Of a stretch of DNA of 7,006 nucleotides, positions 1-5,321 are shown one piece after another. The notes under the pieces were generated by a model. That model saw nothing but the letters and a program-made list of their open reading frames with translations. It had not been told where the DNA came from and searched no databases. The stretch lies in contig USKS01000073.1 in assembly GCA_900555345.1 (NCBI GenBank), positions 1-7,006 of the forward strand, written 5' to 3'. The first letter of the stretch is position 1, and every line of letters begins with the position of its first letter. A program made the translations under genes and the position numbers. This stretch comes from an uncultured Eubacteriales bacterium. Its GTDB lineage: Bacteria; Bacillota_A; Clostridia; Oscillospirales; CAG-272.

Positions 1-116
1 GAGTAGCCGCATGCATGATACAGATAATTAACGCCGGTCTCTTTGTCCACCCATATCTCGGTGGAGCTCATTTTGCCCTGAATGTAAACTCTTTCAAATC
101 TCTGATTGTTTGCCAT
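1..116 (-). CDS. DUF6440 family protein, 5' part only (runs off the window)
   Basis: Thirty-eight codons are visible, starting at the ATG whose complement is 114-116; the gene continues beyond base 1. The protein begins MANNQRFERVYIQGKMSS and then reads TEIWVDKETGVNYLYHACGY. The pattern of an N-terminal RF-x-VY segment followed by a 'VDKETGVNYL' block resembles the start of DUF6440 proteins, which are short (roughly 60-100 residues) and common in Firmicutes; their function is unknown. A strong ribosome binding site (AGGAGGA, complement of 124-130) sits at good spacing and fixes the start. No separate promoter is obvious between this gene and the reductase remnant upstream, so it may be transcribed from the promoter near 616-646. 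The family call rests on memory of the family pattern over a partial protein, so it is likely but not certain. Confidence 0.7.
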   Translation of the reverse strand, partial: MANNQRFERVYIQGKMSSTEIWVDKETGVNYLYHACGY

Positions 117-564
117 GTGTATTTCCTCCTGAGTTTTGTTTATGTATGCGCCCCTCTTTTTTGAACTCCATTGCCTGCTCGTATGCGCGGCACTTTTTGT
201 ATTTTTCGAAAATGTTCTTGCTTTGCGCGTGCATGAGATAAAAATCGAAATAATCAACGCCGCAGCTCTCAAGCTGCAACTCAAACAGAGGGCGTATCTC
301 CTCTTCGCTGTTGAAGAGCGATGTGGAAAGCTTGTCCGTGAGAATAAAGCTTTCTCTGGGGTAGCGGCGCACTATGCAGTCGCGTATGGCGCTTTCGCTT
401 TTTGTGCCGAGATATACTCTCGCCGTGCCGAAATAGTTGAAGCCGGACTCCATGAAATAATCTACCATGCGGCAGAATTCGCCGCAGTCGACTTCGTCGC
501 CCTTCATAGGCAGACGCATGCAGCCTAAGCCGAAATTCTTCTTAACGTTTTCAAAAAGGCTCAT
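94..564 (-). pseudogene. Aldo/keto reductase remnant, N-terminal third only, catalytic Asp lost
   Basis: The frame encodes 156 residues from the ATG at 564, chosen because AAGGAG (complement of 574-579) lies 9 bases upstream; the open frame extends further 5' but without family homology. Residues 1-140 look like the start of a clostridial aldo/keto reductase, an NAD(P)H-dependent TIM-barrel oxidoreductase usually about 370-390 residues long and often ending in a ferredoxin-like domain. Visible landmarks are FGLGCMRLPM (11-20), FNYFGTARVY (42-51), LTDKL (75-79) and YLMHAQ (109-124 region). The catalytic Lys78, His122 and Tyr51 are present, but the family's catalytic Asp is Gly46 (codon GGC at 427-429, one transition from GAC). 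After EGRI (137-140) the expected RHVGISFHD-type strand is absent and the frame runs through unrelated sequence, including the next gene's ribosome binding site, stopping 23 bases inside that gene. This is best read as a deletion derivative without reductase activity. Confidence 0.8.
124..130 (-). promoter_or_regulatory. Ribosome binding site of the DUF6440 gene, inside the reductase remnant frame
   Basis: The complement reads AGGAGGA, a near-perfect Shine-Dalgarno, 7 bases before the ATG at 116. It is also read as codons in the tail of the upstream reductase remnant. It therefore belongs to the downstream gene and supports the view that the last 16 residues of the remnant are not native reductase sequence. 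Confidence 0.8.
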
Positions 565-590
565 GATCAAACGCTCCTTGCAAGGTATTT

Positions 591-602
591 GCGCCGCGGC
601 GC
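591..602. repeat. 12-bp perfect palindrome GCGCCGCGGCGC in the leader of the reductase remnant
   Basis: GCGCCGCGGCGC is its own reverse complement. It falls a few bases downstream of the start point expected from the promoter at 616-621, between promoter and ribosome binding site. It could be a repressor site or a small RNA hairpin. Nothing in the sequence tells these apart. Confidence 0.4.
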
Positions 603-615
603 ACTTTATATTGTA

Positions 616-646
616 ATTATAACATTTGTCAGTGGGGTGCAGCCAA
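616..646 (-). promoter_or_regulatory. Extended -10 promoter driving the reductase remnant and possibly DUF6440
   Basis: On the minus strand there is a perfect TATAAT (complement of 616-621) preceded by TGT, giving the extended -10 form TGnTATAAT. A weak -35, TTGGCT, is at 641-646 with a 19-base spacer, slightly long, but extended -10 promoters tolerate a poor -35. The predicted transcription start is near 609, giving a leader of about 45 bases before the ATG at 564. Confidence 0.6.
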
Positions 647-674
647 TAGCTTTTTCGATAATTTACTGCCCGGC

Positions 675-689
675 GGCGCATTTTGCGCC
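675..689. repeat. GC-rich inverted repeat, GGCGCA-TTT-TGCGCC
   Basis: Two perfect 6-base arms (675-680 and 684-689) flank TTT. It lies about 30 bases upstream of the -35 of the minus-strand promoter and over 100 bases upstream of the candidate mglB promoter. It may be an operator or activator site for either direction. There is no direct evidence for binding. Confidence 0.35.
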
Positions 690-719
690 TGTTCTGTTCC
701 GAAACGGGGGGTGAAAAAT

Positions 720-771
720 CTACTGTATTGTATAAATTTGTATTTTCAAGAGGTAAAAACAGTAGTTTTTT
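720..771. repeat. Long-loop inverted repeat CTACTGT / ACAGTAG followed by T6
   Basis: Arms at 720-726 and 759-765 are perfect 7-base complements separated by 32 AT-rich bases. The right arm is followed by TTTTTT (766-771), and on the other strand the repeat is followed by ATTTTT. The short stem and large loop make it a poor terminator in either direction. It may instead be a pair of half-sites for a dimeric regulator. Confidence 0.25.
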
Positions 772-795
772 ATACATTTCCGATAAAATAATCTA

Positions 796-824
796 TTCAA
801 AATATGTCTGCGGAGGGATATACT
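796..824 (+). promoter_or_regulatory. Candidate sigma-A promoter for the mgl operon
   Basis: TTCAAA (796-801; 4 of 6 matches to TTGACA) is separated by exactly 17 bases from TATACT (819-824; 5 of 6 matches to TATAAT). The predicted start near 831 leaves a leader of about 43 bases before mglB. It is the best-spaced pair found by eye upstream of mglB. The surrounding AT-rich DNA offers weaker alternatives. Confidence 0.5.
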
Positions 825-873
825 TATATCACCGACGAAGAAAGTCGAAAAAATGATACGGAGGAAAAACCCC

Positions 874-1959
874 ATGAAAAAGTTTATCGCAATTCTGCTG
901 GCTCTTACATTTGCCATCGGTCTTACCGCATGCGCAGGCAAGGGCAGCACCACCACTGACGACAAAAAGAGCGACGGAGAGGTTGCAGTATTCTACTATA
1001 CATACAGCGACACATACATCTCCAGCGTTCGCTCCGCCCTCGACAGCATCCTGAAGAAGTCGAACGTCAAGTTCCAGAACTACGATGCAAACGGCAACCA
1101 GACCACTCAGACCGAGCAGGTCACCACCGCTATCGCAAAGGGCGCGTCCGTGCTTGTAGTCAACGTTGTTGACACCGGCTCCAACGACGCAGCTCAGAAC
1201 ATTATCGACCAGGCAAAGGCAAAGAACATCCCCGTTATCTTCTTCAACCGTTCTGTTGAAGAGTCCGTTGTAACCAGCTATGACAAGTGCGTATTCGTAG
1301 GTACAGACTACGAGATGGCAGGTCACATGCAGGGCGAGATGATAGGCAACTATGTAAACGAGCACTTCGCAGACATTGACCTCAACGGCGACGGAAAGAT
1401 CAGCTACGTTATGTTCAAGGGTCAGGAAGGCAACATGGAAGCAATCGCACGTACACAGTACGGCGTTGAAGATGCAGACAAGATCCTCAAGGACGCAGGC
1501 AGAGAGGCTCTCTCCTTCTACGATGAGTCCAACGACAAGAAATATCTCGTTGACCAGAACGGCCTGTGGTCTTCCGCAGCAGCAACCGACTACATGTCCA
1601 CTATTCTTGCTAAGTACAGCGAGTCCAGCAACAACATGGTAGAGCTTGTTATCGCAAACAACGACGAAATGGCTCTCGGCGCTATCTCCGCACTTCAGGC
1701 AGCAGGCTACAACAAGGACGGCGGCAAAACTATCCCCGTATTCGGCGTAGACGCTACCGAGGCAGCGAAGGACGCTATCAACAACGGCTCCATGATCGGA
1801 AGCATCAAGCAGGATGCAGAGGGTATGGCAAACGTTATCTCCACCATAGCTCAGAACTTCCTTGGCGAAAAGTCCACCTTCGACGGCGTTAACGCTGCCG
1901 ACAAGGTAGGCGAGTGGAGAGTCAACATTCCTTACGCTACCTACACCGGCGAGAAATAA
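874..1959 (+). CDS. mglB: Galactose/methyl-galactoside ABC transporter substrate-binding lipoprotein MglB
   Basis: A 361-residue lipoprotein that captures galactose or glucose-like sugars outside the membrane and delivers them to MglC. The start at 874 is chosen over an in-frame ATG at 853 because CGGAGG (859-864) sits 9 bases before it and the protein then opens directly with a signal peptide (MKKFIAILLALTFAIG) and lipobox LTAC; lipidated Cys is residue 20. A Ser/Thr/Asp linker follows, then a periplasmic-binding-protein type I fold. The Mgl-specific calcium loop is visible as D169-L-N171-G-D173-G, with Glu257 at the position of E. coli Glu205. By alignment from memory with the E. coli protein, sugar contacts Asp46, Asn125, Arg193, Trp232, Asn263 and Asp293 are conserved, while His152, Asp154 and Asn256 of E. 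coli become Asn187, Glu189 and Gln313. Codon use is strikingly biased to C-ending and AAG codons, as expected for high expression. It is the first gene of the operon. Confidence 0.95.
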   Translation: MKKFIAILLALTFAIGLTACAGKGSTTTDDKKSDGEVAVFYYTYSDTYISSVRSALDSILKKSNVKFQNYDANGNQTTQTEQVTTAIAKGASVLVVNVVDTGSNDAAQNIIDQAKAKNIPVIFFNRSVEESVVTSYDKCVFVGTDYEMAGHMQGEMIGNYVNEHFADIDLNGDGKISYVMFKGQEGNMEAIARTQYGVEDADKILKDAGREALSFYDESNDKKYLVDQNGLWSSAAATDYMSTILAKYSESSNNMVELVIANNDEMALGAISALQAAGYNKDGGKTIPVFGVDATEAAKDAINNGSMIGSIKQDAEGMANVISTIAQNFLGEKSTFDGVNAADKVGEWRVNIPYATYTGEK

Positions 1960-1976
1960 TTCAAAAACATTCGGAG

Positions 1977-2008
1977 GGAGAGGCAGCAGCGAGCGCTGCT
2001 GCCTCTCC
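1977..2008 (+). promoter_or_regulatory. Perfect 15-bp intercistronic hairpin between mglB and mglA
   Basis: Left arm 1977-1991 and right arm 1994-2008 are exact reverse complements with only AG between them, so in RNA the loop would open to about four bases. It begins 18 bases after the mglB stop and ends before the mglA ribosome binding site. It is followed by GGGGCTTTAAGG, with only three T, so it is not a typical intrinsic terminator. The likely role is to protect the 3' end of mglB mRNA or partly terminate, giving more binding protein than ATPase and permease. This role is inferred from position and from similar hairpins in other binding-protein operons. Confidence 0.75.
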
Positions 2009-2031
2009 GGGGCTTTAAGGAGAAGCAAAAC

Positions 2032-3573
2032 ATGAACAAAGAAATCAATACGGTTAATGAAAGCTCCGCCGGCTATGCTGGTCCTCTCCTTCGTATGGAG
2101 GGAATAGAGAAAGGCTTTCCCGGCGTAAAGGCGCTGGACAAGGTCGATCTTGACGTAAAGGCGGGAACGGTACACGCTCTCATGGGAGAAAACGGCGCCG
2201 GAAAATCCACGCTTATGAAATGTCTTTTCGGAGTATATTATAAGGACGCCGGAAAGATATATCTTGAAGGCAGAGAAGTAAACTTCAAAAACCCCAAGGA
2301 GGCTCTGGAGAACGGAGTCGCCATGGTGCACCAGGAACTGAACCAGGCGCTGAAGCGCAATGTTATGGACAACATGTGGCTCGGACGTTTTCCCAAGGTT
2401 GCAAAGGGGCTGCCTATTACAAGCGAGAAGAAAATGTACACGGCGACAAAGGAGATATTCGACAAGCTGGAGATCGATGTTGACCCCAAAACGGTCATGA
2501 GCAAGCTTCCGGTCTCCAAGCGTCAGATGGTGGAGATTGCAAAGGCGGTCTCCTACAACGCAAAGGTCATCGTTTTCGACGAGCCTACTTCGTCGCTGAC
2601 AGAGGAAGAGGTCGAGCACCTTTTCAAGATAATCAATATGCTCAAAAGTCAGGGGTGTGCAATAATCTACATCTCCCATAAGATGAAGGAAATATTGCAG
2701 ATCTCCGACGAGGTAACGATCATGCGCGACGGCAAATGGATCGCTACAAAGGAGGCTGCGGACCTCACCACCGGCGAGATCATAAAGCTTATGGTGGGAC
2801 GCGAGCTTACAAATCTGTATCCTCCCAAAACAAACGAGATAGGCGATGTTCTGCTTGACGTCAAAAATCTTACGGCAGAGTATTCAAAGCTTCGCGACGT
2901 ATCTTTTACGGCGCGCCGCGGCGAGATAATCGGCGTTGCGGGTCTGGACGGCTCAGGCCGTACCGAGCTTTTGGAAAACCTTTACGGCACGGCGACAAGG
3001 CGCAGCGGAACAATGACCCTTGACGGAAAACCCATCAAAAACAGAAACGCGCGCGAGTCCATCTCGAACGGATTTGCACTGCTGACGGAGGAACGGCGCG
3101 CCACCGGCATATTCGGTATACTGAATATCCGCGAAAACGCCACTATATCAAGCCTTGAGAAATGCAAGGCAGGTCCCTTCCTCAGCAAAAAGAAAATGAA
3201 GAAGAACACGGAGTGGTGCATAGATTCAATGCACGTCAAAACTCCGACTCAGGAAACGAAAATAAGCGCCCTGTCCGGCGGCAACCAGCAAAAGGTCATA
3301 CTGGGACGGTGGCTGCTCACCGATCCTACGGTACTGCTTCTTGACGAACCTACAAGAGGTATCGACGTAGGTGCAAAATACGAAATATACCAGCTTATAA
3401 TAGATCTTGCGGCAAAGGGAAAAACGGTTATCATGGTGTCCTCCGAAATGCCCGAGCTTCTGGGCGTTTGCGACAGAATACTGGTAATGTCCGGCGGCAG
3501 GCTGGCAGGCGAAGTGAACGCTGCCGAGACCACGCAGGAAGAAATTATGGCGCTTGCCGCTAAATATGCTTAA
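2032..3573 (+). CDS. mglA: Galactose/methyl-galactoside ABC transporter ATP-binding protein MglA
   Basis: A 513-residue cytoplasmic ATPase of the MglA/RbsA class, with two fused nucleotide-binding domains that power sugar import with MglC. Domain 1 has Walker [10 protein letters not shown] (52-60), Q-loop Gln101, a degenerate signature LPVSKRQ (159-165), Walker B VIVFDEP (179-185) and H-loop His216. Domain 2 has a degenerate Walker [10 protein letters not shown] (304-312) with no Lys, a canonical signature LSGGNQQKV (414-422), Walker B VLLLDEP (434-440) and Ser471 where the switch His would be. This complementary pattern, one good Walker A and one good signature, is normal for the family and implies one main hydrolytic site. 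The ATG at 2032 follows AAGGAG (2017-2022). Length matches the family (about 500). It is separated from mglB by a 72-base spacer with a strong hairpin and ends in tandem TAA codons 20 bases before mglC. The RbsA and XylG relatives are similar, but the MglB calcium loop upstream favours mgl. Confidence 0.93.
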   Translation: MNKEINTVNESSAGYAGPLLRMEGIEKGFPGVKALDKVDLDVKAGTVHALMGENGAGKSTLMKCLFGVYYKDAGKIYLEGREVNFKNPKEALENGVAMVHQELNQALKRNVMDNMWLGRFPKVAKGLPITSEKKMYTATKEIFDKLEIDVDPKTVMSKLPVSKRQMVEIAKAVSYNAKVIVFDEPTSSLTEEEVEHLFKIINMLKSQGCAIIYISHKMKEILQISDEVTIMRDGKWIATKEAADLTTGEIIKLMVGRELTNLYPPKTNEIGDVLLDVKNLTAEYSKLRDVSFTARRGEIIGVAGLDGSGRTELLENLYGTATRRSGTMTLDGKPIKNRNARESISNGFALLTEERRATGIFGILNIRENATISSLEKCKAGPFLSKKKMKKNTEWCIDSMHVKTPTQETKISALSGGNQQKVILGRWLLTDPTVLLLDEPTRGIDVGAKYEIYQLIIDLAAKGKTVIMVSSEMPELLGVCDRILVMSGGRLAGEVNAAETTQEEIMALAAKYA

Positions 3574-3593
3574 TAAATAATGAGGGTGATAAT

Positions 3594-4679
3594 ATGTCCG
3601 GTGCAAAAGTAAAAAAGAAAAATCGCCTTGCCGCGTGGCTTGAGGACTTCAAAGCGAAGTCCGGCGCGGACAAGCGCAGGGCAGTATCCGATCTGCTCTT
3701 TAACAACGCGATGTATATAATCATCGCTATCGCCATAATCTACATAGCTATCCGCGTACCGGCGTTTCTGTCGGTATCGTCCGTAGTCAATATCATATCC
3801 CTGACGGCTGCAAAGCTCCCCATAGCATTGGGTATCGGCGGCGCAATAGTTTTGACGGGTACCGATATTTCCGCAGGCCGATGCGTAGGTCTTACAGCTT
3901 GTATCGCCGCATCTCTTCTGCAGATGACGACGTACTCAAATAAGATATTCCCGGGCCTCGGAGTAATGCCGCTGTGGCTCGTTCTGCTCATAGTTGTGGC
4001 AGTAGGCGCTCTCATCGGGCTTGTAAACGGCTTCTTCGTCGCGAAATTCAAGCTTCATCCCTTTATCGTAACCCTTTCCACCCAGCTTATCGTATTCGGC
4101 CTTGTGCTTATGTACCTCATGCTGGGCGGCAACAACGGTCAGACGCTTTCCGGCCTTGACCCCTCCTACACCGACTTTGTGCGCGGCACACTGTTCACCG
4201 TAGGCGGCGTTGCGGTCCCCAAGTACGTTCTTTATTCCGTAATACTTACAGCCATCATGTGGGTCATCTGGAACAAGACAAAGTTCGGTAAGAACATGTT
4301 CGCGGTCGGCTCCAACGAAGAGGCTGCAAACGTATCCGGCGTAAACGTTTTCTGGACCATCGTTATGGTGTTCGTGCTTGCGGGCGCAATGTACGGCATC
4401 ACCGGCTTCATCGAGGGCGCGCGTATAGCGTCCTGCTCCGCAAACACCGGACTTAACTACGAGTCCGACGCTATCGCGGCGTGCGTTATCGGCGGCGTCT
4501 CGTTTGTAGGCGGTACAGGTAAGATAAGCGGAGTCGTCGTCGGCGTATTCCTGCTCCAGATCATATTCGTAGGACTTAACTTCCTCTCCGTTGACCCCAA
4601 CATGCTCTATGTTATAAAGGGTCTCATCATCCTTGCAGCATGCTCCATCGACATGCGTAAGTACCTCAGCCGTAAGTAA
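3594..4679 (+). CDS. mglC: Galactose/methyl-galactoside ABC transporter permease MglC
   Basis: A 361-residue integral membrane permease (BPD_transp_2 family) forming the translocation path for the MglBAC importer. The first 38 residues are a basic, Lys/Arg-rich cytoplasmic extension, making it slightly longer than the E. coli protein. About 8-10 hydrophobic segments follow, for example near residues 39-55, 63-88, 126-148, 155-177, 210-228, 252-272, 286-305, 311-330 and 337-352. The loop FGKNMFAVGSNEEAANVSGV (231-250) matches the conserved cytoplasmic region of this class that contacts the ATPase, and GGVSFVGGTGKISG (300-313 region) is also typical. The start at 3594 follows GAGGGTG (3582-3588), the only good ribosome binding site nearby. 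It is 20 bases downstream of mglA and 22 bases upstream of the B-repeat gene, so the three are probably co-transcribed. Confidence 0.93.
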   Translation: MSGAKVKKKNRLAAWLEDFKAKSGADKRRAVSDLLFNNAMYIIIAIAIIYIAIRVPAFLSVSSVVNIISLTAAKLPIALGIGGAIVLTGTDISAGRCVGLTACIAASLLQMTTYSNKIFPGLGVMPLWLVLLIVVAVGALIGLVNGFFVAKFKLHPFIVTLSTQLIVFGLVLMYLMLGGNNGQTLSGLDPSYTDFVRGTLFTVGGVAVPKYVLYSVILTAIMWVIWNKTKFGKNMFAVGSNEEAANVSGVNVFWTIVMVFVLAGAMYGITGFIEGARIASCSANTGLNYESDAIAACVIGGVSFVGGTGKISGVVVGVFLLQIIFVGLNFLSVDPNMLYVIKGLIILAACSIDMRKYLSRK

Positions 4680-4701
4680 TAAACAAAAAGGCGGTATTAT
4701 T

Positions 4702-5085
4702 ATGAAAGACGACATCACAAAAAGCGGAGAAGCGGAAAACACCGCTAAGGCAAAGCCCTCCGGCGGACTGTATGCGCGTATAAAAATGCCGCTGAAAACG
4801 GCAAATATCATAGTAGCCGTGATTATAGCGGCGCTGGTGATTGTGACCGTGTTTCTCGTAAAGAACGGCGGCTTCACCGTAGACTTTGATACGGACGGAG
4901 GCTCACAGGTACCAAGCGTAAAGGTCATGTATTCCGAAAAAGCAGTGCCGGAAACAACCCCCGTTAAAGAGGGCTATACGTTCACGGGCTGGTATACCGA
5001 CCGCGAGTGCACGCAGTCCTGGGATGTTGACAGCGATACCGTGACCGGCAGCATGACGCTGTACGCAGGCTGGGAGGAAAAATAG
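4702..5085 (+). CDS. Small single-pass membrane protein with one InlB-type B-repeat (Listeria-Bacteroides repeat)
   Basis: A 127-residue protein. Residues 1-33 are polar with a basic run before the membrane, 34-53 form one hydrophobic helix (ANIIVAVIIAALVIVTVFLV), and 57-124 form a single B-repeat (Flg_new/List_Bact_rpt type). The repeat shows VDFDTDGGSQVP (60-71), EGYTFTGWYTD (90-100) and MTLYAGW (118-124). The positive-inside rule puts the N terminus in the cytoplasm and the repeat outside. There is no sortase motif, signal peptidase site or further repeat. The start at 4702 is chosen because an upstream in-frame ATG (4633) would lie inside mglC; the ribosome binding site (AAAGGCGG, 4687-4694) is modest. 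It follows mglC by 22 bases on the same strand and is probably the last gene of the operon. Such repeats usually sit in large surface proteins, so a tiny membrane-anchored copy here is unusual. Its function is unknown; a role at the transporter is only a guess from position. Confidence 0.85.
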   Translation: MKDDITKSGEAENTAKAKPSGGLYARIKMPLKTANIIVAVIIAALVIVTVFLVKNGGFTVDFDTDGGSQVPSVKVMYSEKAVPETTPVKEGYTFTGWYTDRECTQSWDVDSDTVTGSMTLYAGWEEK

Positions 5086-5112
5086 ATTTTCACCCACCGA
5101 AAAAGCGAATAA

Positions 5113-5140
5113 TGCCGCGCCGTACCTCCTCGGCGCGGCA
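5113..5140 (+). terminator. First tandem hairpin after the mgl operon
   Basis: Arms TGCCGCGCCG (5113-5122) and CGGCGCGGCA (5131-5140) are perfect 10-bp complements with an 8-base loop, starting 28 bases after the last stop codon of the operon. No T-run follows, so it is not a textbook intrinsic terminator. Its position still suggests transcript end formation or 3' protection. Confidence 0.5.
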
Positions 5141-5151
5141 GGGAATGAATC

Positions 5152-5188
5152 ATACGGCGAAAAGGTTTTCTCCTCCTTTTCGCCGTAT
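5152..5188 (+). terminator. Second tandem hairpin after the mgl operon
   Basis: Arms 5152-5165 (ATACGGCGAAAAGG) and 5175-5188 (CCTTTTCGCCGTAT) are perfect 14-bp complements around a 9-base loop. It lies 11 bases after the first hairpin. It again lacks a following T-run, being followed by TACATTATTCAGG. Together the two mark the boundary between the transporter operon and the regulator gene. Confidence 0.5.
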
Positions 5189-5224
5189 TACATTATTCAG
5201 GTTAAATTTGCCGCAGATGCAGTG

Positions 5225-5253
5225 TTGCAAAATAAAATTTTCAATGGTATAAT
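5225..5253 (+). promoter_or_regulatory. Strong sigma-A-type promoter for the response regulator
   Basis: TTGCAA (5225-5230) and a perfect TATAAT (5248-5253) are separated by exactly 17 bases, and TGG precedes the -10, giving an extended -10 as well. The predicted start is near 5260, leaving a leader of about 62 bases before the ATG at 5322. This indicates that the regulator has its own promoter separate from the mgl operon. Confidence 0.8.
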
Positions 5254-5289
5254 CGTAATATAAACCCCGCATAGGGACTGACGAGGGCG

Positions 5290-5299
5290 GCGGCGCCGC
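5290..5299. repeat. 10-bp GC palindrome in the regulator leader
   Basis: GCGGCGCCGC is self-complementary and lies about 30 bases into the predicted leader, followed by ACCTTTTTG. The perfect core has no room for an RNA loop, so it is more plausible as a DNA site than as a terminator. The short T-run could still weakly attenuate if a shifted GC stem forms. Confidence 0.3.
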
Positions 5300-5321
5300 A
5301 CCTTTTTGCACGGAGGATATT

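Larger units (their letters stand above)
565..873. other. Divergent intergenic region between the reductase remnant and mglB
   Basis: About 309 bases with no credible gene. From left to right it holds the remnant's ribosome binding site, a 12-bp GC palindrome (591-602), an extended -10 promoter for the minus strand (616-646), a GC-rich hairpin (675-689), an AT-rich stretch with two TTGTAT hexamers exactly 10 bases apart (728-733 and 738-743), a long-loop inverted repeat (720-765) followed by six T, and a candidate plus-strand promoter (796-824). No catabolite-responsive element matching the usual CcpA consensus was seen by eye. Confidence 0.7.

Noticed and set aside
136..528. A 130-codon plus-strand open frame opposite the reductase remnant
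   Set aside because: The minus strand carries clear reductase homology with motifs in order. The plus-strand product is Ala/Val-rich with no ribosome binding site or domain.
720..771. An intrinsic terminator or small RNA end at the CTACTGT/ACAGTAG repeat with T6
   Set aside because: The stem is only 7 bp, AT-containing, with a 32-base loop, and no upstream plus-strand transcription unit is evident. It is kept only as a possible protein-binding repeat.
565..777. An N-terminal extension of the reductase remnant to an ATG at 777
   Set aside because: The extra residues show no family similarity and would read through the predicted promoter and palindromes. A good ribosome binding site precedes the ATG at 564.
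829..2679. A 616-codon open frame on the minus strand spanning mglB and the start of mglA
   Set aside because: It is antisense to two clear family members and its translation shows no domain pattern, being Val/Cys/Leu-rich nonsense. The strong codon bias of mglB removes stop codons from the opposite strand. No ribosome binding site or promoter supports it.
2900..3573. Degenerate Walker A, missing Lys and missing switch His in the second ATPase domain of MglA as signs of decay
   Set aside because: This asymmetry is a normal property of the MglA/RbsA family and is complemented by the intact first-domain Walker A and second-domain signature.
3936..4928. A 330-codon minus-strand open frame opposite mglC and the B-repeat gene
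   Set aside because: It crosses two well-supported plus-strand genes and their spacer, has no recognisable domain and no start signals, and is explained by codon bias of the genes it opposes.
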